Shown: positions 54,868 to 62,935 of the stretch, in pieces | Position numbering within the stretch: the stretch's first letter is position 1 | How the letters are laid out: each line of letters opens with the position of its first letter | Assembly: GCA_017441605.1 (NCBI GenBank) | Contig: JAFRXD010000077.1 | Span: 53,404 to 117,403 of the forward strand | DNA from: Thermoguttaceae bacterium | GTDB lineage: Bacteria; Planctomycetota; Planctomycetia; Pirellulales; Thermoguttaceae | Reading direction: 5' to 3' | Length of the DNA stretch: 64,000 nt | Notes under the pieces: model-generated | The model's database searches: none | Told to the model about the DNA's origin: nothing | Seen by the model: only the letters and a program-made list of their open reading frames with translations | Made by a program: the position numbers and the translations under genes

Positions 54868-55521
54868 ATGTCGGAAACAGAGCGCTCGGAGCTTTACCAA
54901 GCGATCGTGGACGGCGATTTCGATATCGCCGAAGAGGAGACGCAAGCGCTGCTCGACCAAGGACTGACGCCGTCTCAGATTCTCGACGAGCACGTCGTTC
55001 CGGCGATGGGCGAGGTCGGGGATCTATTCGACGAAGGGGAGTATTTCGTGCCGGAGTTGCTCATGGCGGCGAAGGCGGCGCAGGAGGCGATGGCGCTGTT
55101 GAACCCGTTGCTTAAAGAGGCGGGGGCGGAGCGGCAGGGTCGAGTCGTGATCGGAACGGTCAAAGGGGACATGCACGACATCGGCAAAAACTTGGTCGCG
55201 GCGACCCTCGAGGGCGCCGGTTTCGACGTGGTCGATCTCGGGTGCAACGTGGCGCCGGAACAGTTCGTGGACGCGGTTCGCAACGGCGACGGGGGCAAAA
55301 CGTTCGTGGCGATGTCGGCGCTGCTCACGACCACGATTCCGCAGATGAAGGCGACGATCGAAGCGCTGGAAGCCGCGGGGCTTAAAGATTCGATTAAAAC
55401 GCTCGTCGGAGGCGCTCCCGTGACCCGAGAGTTCGCCGACTCGATCGGCGCGGACGGGTATAGTCAAAGCGCCAACGAGTGCGTCGCGGTCGCGAAAAAG
55501 TTGGCTTCGGAATGGAACTAG
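54868..55521 (+). CDS. Corrinoid (B12-binding) methyltransferase-type protein
   Basis: 217 residues. The N-terminal half is a helical bundle (QAIVDGDFDIAEEETQALL, LDEHVVPAMGEVGDLFDEGE, FVPELLMAAKAAQEAM). The C-terminal half is a B12-binding Rossmann fold with the lower-axial histidine motif Asp-x-His-x-x-Gly in GDMHDIGKN (residues ~101-109) and GADGYSQSA near the end. This is the layout of MtaC/MtbC/MttC and MetH-like corrinoid proteins that carry a methyl group between a substrate-specific methyltransferase and tetrahydrofolate or coenzyme M. No methyltransferase gene is next to it, so the substrate is unknown. It starts 45 bases after uvrB. Confidence 0.87.
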   Translation: MSETERSELYQAIVDGDFDIAEEETQALLDQGLTPSQILDEHVVPAMGEVGDLFDEGEYFVPELLMAAKAAQEAMALLNPLLKEAGAERQGRVVIGTVKGDMHDIGKNLVAATLEGAGFDVVDLGCNVAPEQFVDAVRNGDGGKTFVAMSALLTTTIPQMKATIEALEAAGLKDSIKTLVGGAPVTREFADSIGADGYSQSANECVAVAKKLASEWN

Positions 55522-55588
55522 CGCGAAACCGTTTGTCGCGGTAAGGCGCTCGCGGCAATTCTAGTCGTTTGATAGGAAGGCGTAGGCA

Positions 55589-56509
55589 ATGTCGAAAGGC
55601 GTCGATGTCGGCGGCAAGTCGAGCGAATCTTATTTGGATCCTCGGGTGGCCAAGACGATCGAGCGGCTGGATTTGAAGGCGCAGTTCATCGTCAAGGGAT
55701 TTATGCACGGGCTGCACGCGAGCCCGTTGCAGGGATTTTCGGTCGAGTTCAGCGAGCATCGGAAATACGAGCGGGGGGACGATCCGAAAGATATCGATTG
55801 GCGGCTTTACGCGCGGACGGACAAGTACTACGTTCGGAAATACGAGGCGGAGACGAACATGACGGGTTGGCTCGTCGTGGACTCGAGCGCGTCGATGGGA
55901 ACGGAGTACCCGGGGGAGACGACGAAGTTCGACTACGCGATTTCGCTTGCGGCGGCGCTCTGCCATTTGATGATTCACCGGCAAGACCCGGTCGGGTTGG
56001 TGGCGTTCGACGAGAAGATCGTTCGCTCGGTTCCTCCGAAATCGAAGCGGTCGCAGTTCGGGGCGATCCTCTCGACGCTGGTCAATTTGCGGCCTAGCGG
56101 GAAGACGGACTTCGCGGCCGCGCTGACGCAGTTCGCGTCGACTCTCAAGCGGGCGTCGCTGGTTATGATTTTCTCGGATTTGCTCGGGGATCCGGAGGGG
56201 ACGCTCAACGCGATTTATCGGCTTCGGCACTCGGGGCACGACGTTATTCTGTTTCACATTCTCGGAGAGGCGGAGGCGAAGTTCGCGCTCAAAGGGGATC
56301 TCGAATTGCGGGATCCGGAGACGGGAGAGTCGGTCGTCGTGGACGCGGAGTCGGTCGGGGACTATTATCGAGAAGAGCTCGAGCGGTTTCGGGAGCGGTT
56401 TCGGCGGGAGGCTTCGAACGCGAAATTCGATTTTGTGGAGCTGGACGCGGGGACTCCGTTCGACAAGGCGCTGCTGGAGTATTTGACCGCGAGAGCGGCT
56501 CGACGCTAA
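55589..56509 (+). CDS. DUF58-domain protein (VWA-like)
   Basis: 306 residues. The DUF58 signature is clear: HGLHASPLQGFSVEFSEHRK followed by YERGDDPKDIDWRLYARTDK (about residues 45-80). A degenerate VWA-like fold follows, with VDSSASMGT (Asp and Ser of a MIDAS-like site), RPSGKTDFAAAL and MIFSDLLGD. DUF58 proteins usually pair with a MoxR ATPase and act in envelope or protease-linked processes; here the MoxR partner is not adjacent and the only MoxR gene in the window belongs to another system. The protein has no signal peptide. It is followed by a strong hairpin. Confidence 0.87.
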   Translation: MSKGVDVGGKSSESYLDPRVAKTIERLDLKAQFIVKGFMHGLHASPLQGFSVEFSEHRKYERGDDPKDIDWRLYARTDKYYVRKYEAETNMTGWLVVDSSASMGTEYPGETTKFDYAISLAAALCHLMIHRQDPVGLVAFDEKIVRSVPPKSKRSQFGAILSTLVNLRPSGKTDFAAALTQFASTLKRASLVMIFSDLLGDPEGTLNAIYRLRHSGHDVILFHILGEAEAKFALKGDLELRDPETGESVVVDAESVGDYYREELERFRERFRREASNAKFDFVELDAGTPFDKALLEYLTARAARR

Positions 56510-56528
56510 CGGAAATAGACAAAAAGAA

Positions 56529-56558
56529 TCGCGACCGACAATTTCTCGTCGGTCGCGA
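56529..56558. terminator. Intrinsic terminator after the DUF58 gene
   Basis: A perfect 11-bp stem (56529-56539 with 56548-56558) with an 8-base loop lies 19 bases after the stop codon, between convergent genes. The following sequence is only moderately T-rich. Confidence 0.7.
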
Positions 56559-56602
56559 ACCGATTCCCCCTTTCTAAGGGAACCAAAGGATACGCTCAAG
56601 GG

Positions 56603-57034
56603 CTAGAACCGAGGTCCAGGGCCGTAACCGGGTCGGGGAGCGGGCGCGTAGCCGGGTCTCGGGGCGGGACCGTAGCCGGGCCGCGGGCCGAATGCGGGAC
56701 CGTAACCGGGTCTCGGGGCGGGTCCAACGCCGGGTCTCGGGCCGAATGCGGGTCCGTAACCGGGTCGCGGGGCGGGGGCGGGTCCAACGCCGGGACGCGG
56801 TCCGGGGGCGGGAGCCTGCCCGCGAATCACGGGGGCGGGGGTCGCGACGTAGGCGGGAGCGGGGGAGTAGGTCGGCCGATCGTTGTCGCCGATTCCGATA
56901 CCGAGCGAGAAGCTACCGATGTTGAGCCCTAGCCCGAAGTTCGAGGCGCTCGCTTGTTTCGCGGGGGCGAACAGGAGGATCGCGGCGAGGAAGGCGCAAG
57001 CGAGGAAAGCGGAGGAAAATCTGGTCTTTTTCAT
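56603..57034 (-). CDS. Secreted Pro/Gly-repeat protein
   Basis: 143 residues from ATG 57034, preceded by AGGAGAT; the frame stays open to 57199 but without a family N-terminus. The signal peptide is classic: MKKTRF, a hydrophobic core (SSAFLACAFLAAILLFA) and APAKQASAS with a cleavage site near residue 31. After a short Gly-rich segment (NFGLGLNIGSFSLGIGIG) the C-terminal ~85 residues are repeats of the type RPGYGPA, RPGVGPA and APRPG. Such repeats suggest an extended, probably surface-associated structural protein. No enzymatic motif is seen. Repeat copy number may vary between strains. Confidence 0.7.
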   Translation of the reverse strand: MKKTRFSSAFLACAFLAAILLFAPAKQASASNFGLGLNIGSFSLGIGIGDNDRPTYSPAPAYVATPAPVIRGQAPAPGPRPGVGPAPAPRPGYGPAFGPRPGVGPAPRPGYGPAFGPRPGYGPAPRPGYAPAPRPGYGPGPRF

Positions 57035-57470
57035 GGCTCTATCTCCTATTTTGGGTCGACTCTCGGGGAGCCGTTTCAAATCCTTTTGAAAGGTGTCGGG
57101 CTCGGGGTTTTCACGGCTCGACGAATCGTTTTTCTTTTTTGGTCGGGGTTTCAATCGCCCGCCGCAACTAATTACGCGAAACTTTAGTCGCGACGACAAG
57201 AAATCGGAAAATTTTCCAAAATTTTTTGCGCCAAAACGTTCCGGGCTCGCTTAAGTAGGGGTTTGGCGTCAAATCGCTCCGGAACTCGCAAAACGGGCAA
57301 ACTTTTTCTTTTATTCCGATCGAACCTCAAATCTCGCCGGGGCCGCCGAAAAAAAGGGATCGGAGAAGGGGCGGTCGACTTTTCGAGATTTTTGAGGGCG
57401 CGTATAATGACGGGGCGCGCCGCTCGCTCGGCGCGCGGGACAACAGTCCATCGACAGAGGGAGCGGAATT
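57035..57470. other. Divergent intergenic region upstream of the MMPL exporter
   Basis: 436 bases with no supported gene. Open frames here have no recognisable product. A perfect TATAAT (57403-57408) with TTTCGA 17 bases upstream is a likely promoter for the exporter gene at 57471, giving a leader of about 55 bases. A promoter for the leftward Pro/Gly-repeat gene was not pinned down. Confidence 0.5.
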
Positions 57471-59909
57471 ATGAAACGCGAATTTTTAACGGCGCCTTTG
57501 CGGTTTGCGCTTTTCTTTCTGGTCGCGGTCGGGTTGGTCGTCGTACTGTACGGAGCGGATCGGGCGCGGAAGAACCAAGCGAATCAAGTAATCGACTGGC
57601 TCCCGAAAGGGTTCCAAGAGACGCAAGATTTCAACTGGTTCCTCGAGCATTTCTACGAGGGCGAGCTGCTGATGTTCAGTTGGAACGATTGCGCGGCGGA
57701 CGACCCATCGCTCCTTGAAATCGCGAAGCGGTTGACGTCGCCTCGCGAGGACGGCTCCCCGGCGCTCTTCTGGAAGGTCATGACGACCCCGGAGATTAAG
57801 GAGGATCTGACGGCGAAGCCGATTTCGGCGACGGACGAAGAGGCGCTCGAGCGAATGCAAGGGTGGATCGTTTCGCGGGACGGGACGCAGGGATGCGGGC
57901 TGGCGTTTTTCTCGGAAGAGGGGTACGCGGACGTTGCGGGGGCAGTCGGGCTTCTGCGCGAGACGGTCGAAGAGGTCGCGCAAATCCCGGCGTCGAAGTT
58001 GCGGCTCGCTGGGACGAGCCTCGACGCGCTGGCGATCGACGAGGCGAGCGCGGAGTCTCAAGCGAAGCTGTTGCCTATCTTTCTTGCGGTTTGCGTCGTC
58101 GCGCTATTCTTGCTTTTGGGGACGTGGAAGGCGGTTTTCGTCGTTTTCGTCGCGGCGATCTTTAACGAGGAGCTAAGCTCGGCGCTGATTTACTTTTGCG
58201 GGTCTCGGGCGGATTCGATCTCGCTGCTGAGCGCGTCGCTGATGTTCACGCTCACGATCTCGGGTTCGCTGCACCTCTTGAACTACTACCGCGACAAGAT
58301 GAAGCGGGAAGGGAAAGAGGGGGCGGTCGTCGGGGCGATGAAGCGAGCGCTGATCCCTTGCGCGCTTTCGTGCCTCACGACGGGAATGGGGCTCTCGTCG
58401 CTGGCGCTCGGTAAAGTCGCGCCGATCCGGAAGTTCGGGATATTCGCGACGCTGGCGCTATTGATCGGGAGCGTCTTTTTCTTCGTCTATATTAGCGCGT
58501 TCGTCGAGCAATTTCCGATTCGGCGCTGGGCGAGGCGGGAGGAATCGGACGACTACGAGGAGGAGGATTTTGGCCAGGTGTTCGGTCGTCGTCGCCCGAT
58601 GAAACGGCGCGGAGTCGCGCTAAGCGAGCGTCTCGACGCGTTTTGGGCGCGGGTTCCGAATTTCACGCTGCGGTTTCCTTGGCTCGTAATCGTCGTCAAT
58701 CTCGCGGCGCTCGGTTTCTTCGCTTGGCAGCTTCCGAAACTGCAAACGACGGTAACGTTCCACGGGATGTTTCCGGAAACCGCGCGGGTCATTAAGGACT
58801 ACAACTATCTCGAGGATCGAATCGGGGGTCTGATTCCGATCGAATTGGTCGTCAATATTCCGGTCGGCTCGAATCCGGAAGTCAATCCGACGAACGAGTT
58901 GAATTTGCTCTACGACGTGGTCGCGGCGTCGAGTCAAGTCGAGGGGATCGAGTCGTCTCTTTCGGCGCTGAACTTCGTCCCCGCGCTTCCGGATCCGAAC
59001 GAGACGGGTTTTCGGGCGGTGGGGGCGCGGTCGGCGTTCAATAGCGCTTTTTCGGCGCGACTCGGGGCGCTGCGGGAAGGGTGCCTTTTCGACGATCGGG
59101 AAATCGAGCTCGACAAGGAAATGAACTTGCCGGCGGCTCGGCGGTGGCGGGTCAGTTTTCGGGTTCAAGCGAAATCGAAACTGGAGTACGGCCCGCTCTT
59201 GGCGAAACTTCGGGAAACGGCGAATCAGACGGTCGCGGACTACCAAGAGTTTTACGAGCTGAAGGACGTCTCGACGATCGTGACGGGGGGCGTTCCGCTC
59301 GCGCACAAGGCGCAAGAGCAATTGCTGACCGACTTGATACGGAGCTACGGCTCGGCGTTCGTTTTGATTCTGCTCGCGCTGGTCGTTTTATTAACGGGAT
59401 TTGGCGCGGGGGTTATCGCGATGCTGCCGAATATTTTGCCGAGCGTTTTGGTGTTCGGGGCGATGGCGGCGCTGGGGATCAAAGTGGACATGGGGTCGAT
59501 GATGACCGCGAGCGTGGCGCTGGGGATTTCGGTGGACGCGACGATTCACTTTCTAACGTGGTATCGTCGCGGGCTTTCGGAGGGAATGACGCGGCAAGAG
59601 GCGACGCGGTTCGCGTATCGGGAGTGCGGGGCGGCGACGACGGAGACGACGATTATCTGCGGGGGCGGGATGCTCGCGTTCGCGTTCTCGCAATTCCTGC
59701 CGATTTCGCGATTCGCGATTATGATGGCGATTCTCCTTGGCGTGGCGCTGTACGGTAGTTTGATTATGTTCCCGGCGTTTCTGGTCGCTTGGACGGGCTG
59801 GTTCTTCGAACCGGTCGGACGGCGATTTAAGTTTGGGAAAAAGGACAAGAAGGAGGCGCCTTCCCTCTCGAAAGAGACGGGGAAAGACGCGCCGCGACGA
59901 AAGGGCTGA
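57471..59909 (+). CDS. MMPL/RND-family exporter
   Basis: 812 residues with two similar halves: an initial helix (FALFFLVAVGLVVVLYGA), a periplasmic loop of ~160 residues, and a bundle of about five helices (LPIFLAVCVVALFLLLGTWK onward), then the same order from about residue 400 (FPWLVIVVNLAALGFFAW). Typical RND/MMPL elements are LMFTLTISGSLHLLNYYRD in the first bundle and SVALGISVDATIHFLTWYRR in the second. The family moves lipids, hopanoids or drugs using the proton gradient. The large loops bear no metal motif. An enoyl-CoA hydratase gene starts one base after its stop codon, so lipid cargo is plausible but not shown. Confidence 0.82.
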   Translation: MKREFLTAPLRFALFFLVAVGLVVVLYGADRARKNQANQVIDWLPKGFQETQDFNWFLEHFYEGELLMFSWNDCAADDPSLLEIAKRLTSPREDGSPALFWKVMTTPEIKEDLTAKPISATDEEALERMQGWIVSRDGTQGCGLAFFSEEGYADVAGAVGLLRETVEEVAQIPASKLRLAGTSLDALAIDEASAESQAKLLPIFLAVCVVALFLLLGTWKAVFVVFVAAIFNEELSSALIYFCGSRADSISLLSASLMFTLTISGSLHLLNYYRDKMKREGKEGAVVGAMKRALIPCALSCLTTGMGLSSLALGKVAPIRKFGIFATLALLIGSVFFFVYISAFVEQFPIRRWARREESDDYEEEDFGQVFGRRRPMKRRGVALSERLDAFWARVPNFTLRFPWLVIVVNLAALGFFAWQLPKLQTTVTFHGMFPETARVIKDYNYLEDRIGGLIPIELVVNIPVGSNPEVNPTNELNLLYDVVAASSQVEGIESSLSALNFVPALPDPNETGFRAVGARSAFNSAFSARLGALREGCLFDDREIELDKEMNLPAARRWRVSFRVQAKSKLEYGPLLAKLRETANQTVADYQEFYELKDVSTIVTGGVPLAHKAQEQLLTDLIRSYGSAFVLILLALVVLLTGFGAGVIAMLPNILPSVLVFGAMAALGIKVDMGSMMTASVALGISVDATIHFLTWYRRGLSEGMTRQEATRFAYRECGAATTETTIICGGGMLAFAFSQFLPISRFAIMMAILLGVALYGSLIMFPAFLVAWTGWFFEPVGRRFKFGKKDKKEAPSLSKETGKDAPRRKG

Positions 59910-59910
59910 C

Positions 59911-60882
59911 ATGGGTTTGCAATTCGAACCGGAACGACTCGACACGGTCGCGCTGCTTCGCGAGGGGGGCGCGGCGACGATTCGGTTTTCGACGCGGGTT
60001 CTCTATTTCGAGACGCTGACGCGCGCTCGGGAGCTTTTCGACTCGCTTCTCGGGGACTCGACGGTCGAGTCGCTCGTTTTCGAGGCGGAGGGGAAGAACT
60101 TTCTGCTGGGCGCGGACGTCGACTACTTCTACGAGGCGGTTCGGGACAAGCGGGTCGATTTGGTCGCGAAATACTCGGACTTGGGGAACGATTTCTTCGA
60201 CGCGCTCGAAAAGGCGCCTTTTCCGACGGTCGCGAAGATCTCCGGAGCGGCGATGGGGGGCGGGTTCGAGCTGGCGCTCGCGTGCCGGGCTCGGGTTCTC
60301 GCGCCGAGCGCGTCGCTGGAGTTTCCGGAGACGGGGCTCGGGATCTTCCCCGGCTGGGGGGGAATTAAGCGGCTGCGGCGGCTCGTCGGGGCGCCGCTCG
60401 CCAAGCGGTTCGTCTTTACCGGGAAGCCGATCAACGCGGGGACCGCGCTGAAACTTGGGATCGCCGACGCGGTCGTTCCGGCGGGGGAGCTCGACCGGGC
60501 GGCGCGCGCGGCGCTCGCGGGGTCGGGGGCGCCGGTCTCGCGCGAGACGCCGGAGGAGTTTCGCGCGCTCGCGAGGTATTACGATCGCCCGCTTCGGGAA
60601 ATCCTCGCCGAGGAACCGAGCGATCCGGTCGAAAAGCGGGAGTTTCACGCGCTGGCGCGGCGGGCGCCGGTCTCGCTGGAGTTCGCGGAGCGGATCTTCG
60701 AGGCGGCTGGAGCGCTGCCGCCCGGTCTGGAGCGGCGGTTCGAGGACTCGCTCACTTGGCAGATCTATCAGACCGGGGACGCGAAACTGGGGCTCGAGCG
60801 GGCGATTCAGGGGAACGTCGCTAAAATTCCTTTTACCGGAAAACTCGACGAGTTTTATCGCATTTCGCCTAAAAACCTTTAG
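59911..60882 (+). CDS. Enoyl-CoA hydratase/isomerase family protein
   Basis: 323 residues from ATG 59911; an upstream in-frame start at 59833 would lie inside the exporter gene. The crotonase core is GKNFLLGADVDYF (oxyanion segment, about residues 60-72), GAAMGGGFELALACRARV and LEFPETGLGIFPGWGGIKRL. Both crotonase catalytic glutamates are present, in GGGFE and in FPETG. It resembles the hydratase part of FadB/FadJ-type proteins, but the HAD domain is absent and the C-terminal ~100 residues are helical. The reaction is probably hydration or isomerisation of an acyl-CoA. It is co-transcribed with the MMPL exporter. Confidence 0.85.
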   Translation: MGLQFEPERLDTVALLREGGAATIRFSTRVLYFETLTRARELFDSLLGDSTVESLVFEAEGKNFLLGADVDYFYEAVRDKRVDLVAKYSDLGNDFFDALEKAPFPTVAKISGAAMGGGFELALACRARVLAPSASLEFPETGLGIFPGWGGIKRLRRLVGAPLAKRFVFTGKPINAGTALKLGIADAVVPAGELDRAARAALAGSGAPVSRETPEEFRALARYYDRPLREILAEEPSDPVEKREFHALARRAPVSLEFAERIFEAAGALPPGLERRFEDSLTWQIYQTGDAKLGLERAIQGNVAKIPFTGKLDEFYRISPKNL

Positions 60883-60899
60883 TTTTCCTAAATTCCCGA

Positions 60900-60928
60900 T
60901 TGACCGTTATCGTTGGACGGGATACAAT
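60900..60928 (+). promoter_or_regulatory. Sigma-70-type promoter for the LEPR-XLL/RTX protein gene
   Basis: TTGACC (60900-60905), a 17-base spacer and TACAAT (60923-60928) lie 139 bases before the start codon. It begins 18 bases after the enoyl-CoA hydratase stop codon. Confidence 0.6.
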
Positions 60929-60932
60929 TAGC

Positions 60933-60962
60933 GGCGCCCCGGGTTCGGGAACTCGGGGCGCC
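60933..60962 (+). terminator. GC-rich hairpin at the transcript start: terminator or leader stem-loop
   Basis: A perfect 9-bp stem (60933-60941 with 60954-60962) is followed by ACTTTT. It could end the upstream hydratase transcript. However, it starts 4 bases after the -10 box of the next gene, so it is also the first structure of that gene's leader. Confidence 0.55.
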
Positions 60963-61066
60963 ACTTTTGATTTGTACGGTTCGGGTCTTCGAGCGATCTC
61001 GAATGGGCGAGGTCCGAACGCGCCGGGAACGACGAGCGCGAGTCGCTTTATGGAGGCAATTTCGAT

Positions 61067-62773
61067 ATGTTGCGTTCTTTTCTGAAAAATCGTTTGGGGA
61101 AATGGTCTAATCGACAAAACAACGCCGCGTCCAAGCGGGTCTTGCGGGTCGAGCGGCTCGAGAATCGGGAATTGCTCGCGGCGGATCCGACGGTTTGGGC
61201 GCTCGCGGACTACGCGGGGTATAGCGATTACGTTATCGAAGGGGTCGACGGGACAACGCCGGCGCCGGATCAAATCGTTCTTTACGGAATCGACTCCGCC
61301 GGGACTAAAACGGAGCTGACGCATCTCGACGTCGAGGCGGACTCCGCGCTGAAGATCGTCGCGACCGGTTCCTCCGCCGAGACGCTGACGATCGAGTCGT
61401 CCGCGACGAAGATCGGCGAAATCGAGTTCGACGGCGGGAGCGAAGACGCGGTCGACGTTACGATTAAAGGAACCGCCGCGGTCGACACATTCGCGGTTTC
61501 GACCGATTCCTCCGGGGAGAACGTCGCCGATACCGCCGCCGACTCCGGGCGCCACGGTCGTTGGGATCGCTGGGACGATTGGGGTTGGGGTTGGCATAGT
61601 CGGAAAGACTCCAAAAAGGACAAGGTCGAGAAGTCGAGCGACGATATTACGCTCGCGACGCTGAAGGTCGGCGAGGCGGAGACCGCGTTTACGGTCAAGG
61701 GCGCCGCGTCCGTTACGCTCGACGGAGACGGCGGAGCCGACGTCTATAAGATTACTTCCGTCGCGGACGACGTCGTTCTGGTTTCCGACGGGACCGCGTC
61801 GGTCGATTTCTCCGACGCCGACACCGGGACCGCTCAGAACGATCGGTCGCATCGCTGGGACGATTGGGGCTGGGATTGTTGGTATTGCGGCTGGCACAGC
61901 CATGGGTGCGAGGACTCTAAGATCGACGGGGTTACGGTCGATTTCGGGTCGTCCGATTTCCAGACGGTTTCCAATTACTGGAACGGCAGGATTAAGCTCG
62001 ACGGGACGTTCAACGCGGTCGTTGGGTCGGCGAAGTCGGATAAAATTACCGGGTCTAATCTGAAAGTTACGGAAACGGCCGGTAAGAACGTCGTTACGCT
62101 TACCGGCGGGGACAACGAGGTCGATCTCAAGAGCGACGGGAACTCGGTTTCGGTCGAGGGCGCGGGGACTAATTCGATTACGGTTTCCGGCAATAAGTCC
62201 AAAATTGACTTGTCCAAGACGACCTCCGCGGCGGCCAATACGGTCTCGGTCTCCGGGGATCGCAACGAGGCGGTCGGAGGCGAGGGCGCCGACGTCTTTG
62301 TCGTGTCCGGTTCGGACAATACCGCCAAAGGAGGCGCGGGCAACGACGCGATTTGGGCGGTCGCCGCGACCGGCTGGGGGTCCTACTCCGGCGGCGACGG
62401 GGACGATCTGATCTTCGGCGGGTCCGGGGACGACTGGATCTTTGGCGGCGACGGGCGCGATATTATCTTTGGGTCGCTCGGACGCGACGAGCTCGACGGC
62501 GGACGCGGGCAGGATTTGATTTACGCTAATCGCGGGGATCTCGCGAGCGATCTCGAGTCCTGGGACGCCGCTAAACGGGACGCCTACTTCGCGTCGCTGC
62601 AAGAGGCTTGGATCGACGACGCCGACGTCGACGCGACCGTCGCGCTCATTGGCTCGGATCAGTCGGACGGCGCGCGCGATAAGGTCTATAGCGATCGCGG
62701 AGGCGAGGATCGGGTCTTTATTAGCGATCGCGATCGCAACGAGCGCGGTCGCTCCTGGGACTGGTGGTTTTAG
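61067..62773 (+). CDS. LEPR-XLL surface protein with RTX-type calcium-binding repeats
   Basis: 568 residues. Near residue 25 the LEPR-XLL-type motif is VLRVERLENRELLAADP. Beta-rich modules follow. From about residue 400 to 500 there are glycine/aspartate nonapeptides of the RTX type (GGSGDDWIFGGDGRDIIFGS, LDGGRGQDLIYANRGD), which fold on calcium outside the cell. Two unusual inserts at about 161-186 and 259-285 are rich in Trp, His, Asp and Arg (RWDDWGWGWHS and RWDDWGWDCWYCGWHSHGCE). Export with calcium-driven folding at the cell surface is inferred; RTX proteins often leave by type I secretion but no such genes are adjacent. The last ~60 residues are charged. Confidence 0.8.
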   Translation: MLRSFLKNRLGKWSNRQNNAASKRVLRVERLENRELLAADPTVWALADYAGYSDYVIEGVDGTTPAPDQIVLYGIDSAGTKTELTHLDVEADSALKIVATGSSAETLTIESSATKIGEIEFDGGSEDAVDVTIKGTAAVDTFAVSTDSSGENVADTAADSGRHGRWDRWDDWGWGWHSRKDSKKDKVEKSSDDITLATLKVGEAETAFTVKGAASVTLDGDGGADVYKITSVADDVVLVSDGTASVDFSDADTGTAQNDRSHRWDDWGWDCWYCGWHSHGCEDSKIDGVTVDFGSSDFQTVSNYWNGRIKLDGTFNAVVGSAKSDKITGSNLKVTETAGKNVVTLTGGDNEVDLKSDGNSVSVEGAGTNSITVSGNKSKIDLSKTTSAAANTVSVSGDRNEAVGGEGADVFVVSGSDNTAKGGAGNDAIWAVAATGWGSYSGGDGDDLIFGGSGDDWIFGGDGRDIIFGSLGRDELDGGRGQDLIYANRGDLASDLESWDAAKRDAYFASLQEAWIDDADVDATVALIGSDQSDGARDKVYSDRGGEDRVFISDRDRNERGRSWDWWF

Positions 62774-62784
62774 GTCCGTAGCCG

Positions 62785-62808
62785 CCCGCCGAGGGCGGGT
62801 TTTGTTTT
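62785..62808 (+). terminator. Terminator-like hairpin embedded in a repeat element
   Basis: CCCGCC (62785-62790) pairs with GGCGGG (62794-62799) and is followed by TTTTGTTTT. A near-identical hairpin occurs at about 63789-63812, so this is a mobile or copied terminator-like unit rather than a unique one. Confidence 0.55.
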
Positions 62809-62888
62809 GCCGCTGCAACTTGGGTAAACTAGCCGCGCCCCGTTGGGGCGCTGGACTCCCTCGGTCTTAACTTTCTTTATTGGCTCTG

Positions 62889-62928
62889 GACAACGGAGCG
62901 TCGCCTCGCGGCGCTTCGTTGTCTTTTT
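62889..62928. terminator. Intrinsic terminator between the RTX protein gene and the DUF4373-like gene
   Basis: A 12-bp stem with one G-T pair (62889-62900 with 62912-62923) and an 11-base loop is followed by five T. It lies between convergent genes. Confidence 0.75.
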
Positions 62929-62935
62929 CGCGGAC

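Larger units (their letters stand above)
62774..62935 (+). other. Intergenic stretch with degenerate repeat copy and two hairpins
   Basis: It begins with GGTCCGTAGCC and the segment GCGGGTTTTGTTTTGCCGCTG, both of which recur in the right-edge repeats. The hairpin at 62785-62799 (CCCGCC/GGCGGG, then TTTTGTTTT) and that at 62889-62928 are terminator-like. No gene is present. Confidence 0.6.

Noticed and set aside
55394..56599. 401-codon minus-strand frame opposite the DUF58 gene
   Set aside because: It is Arg/Leu/Pro-rich with no domain; DUF58 on the other strand is unambiguous.
60869..62818. 649-codon open frame on the minus strand
   Set aside because: It is antisense to the LEPR-XLL/RTX gene, which has clear repeats and motifs; the antisense product has none.
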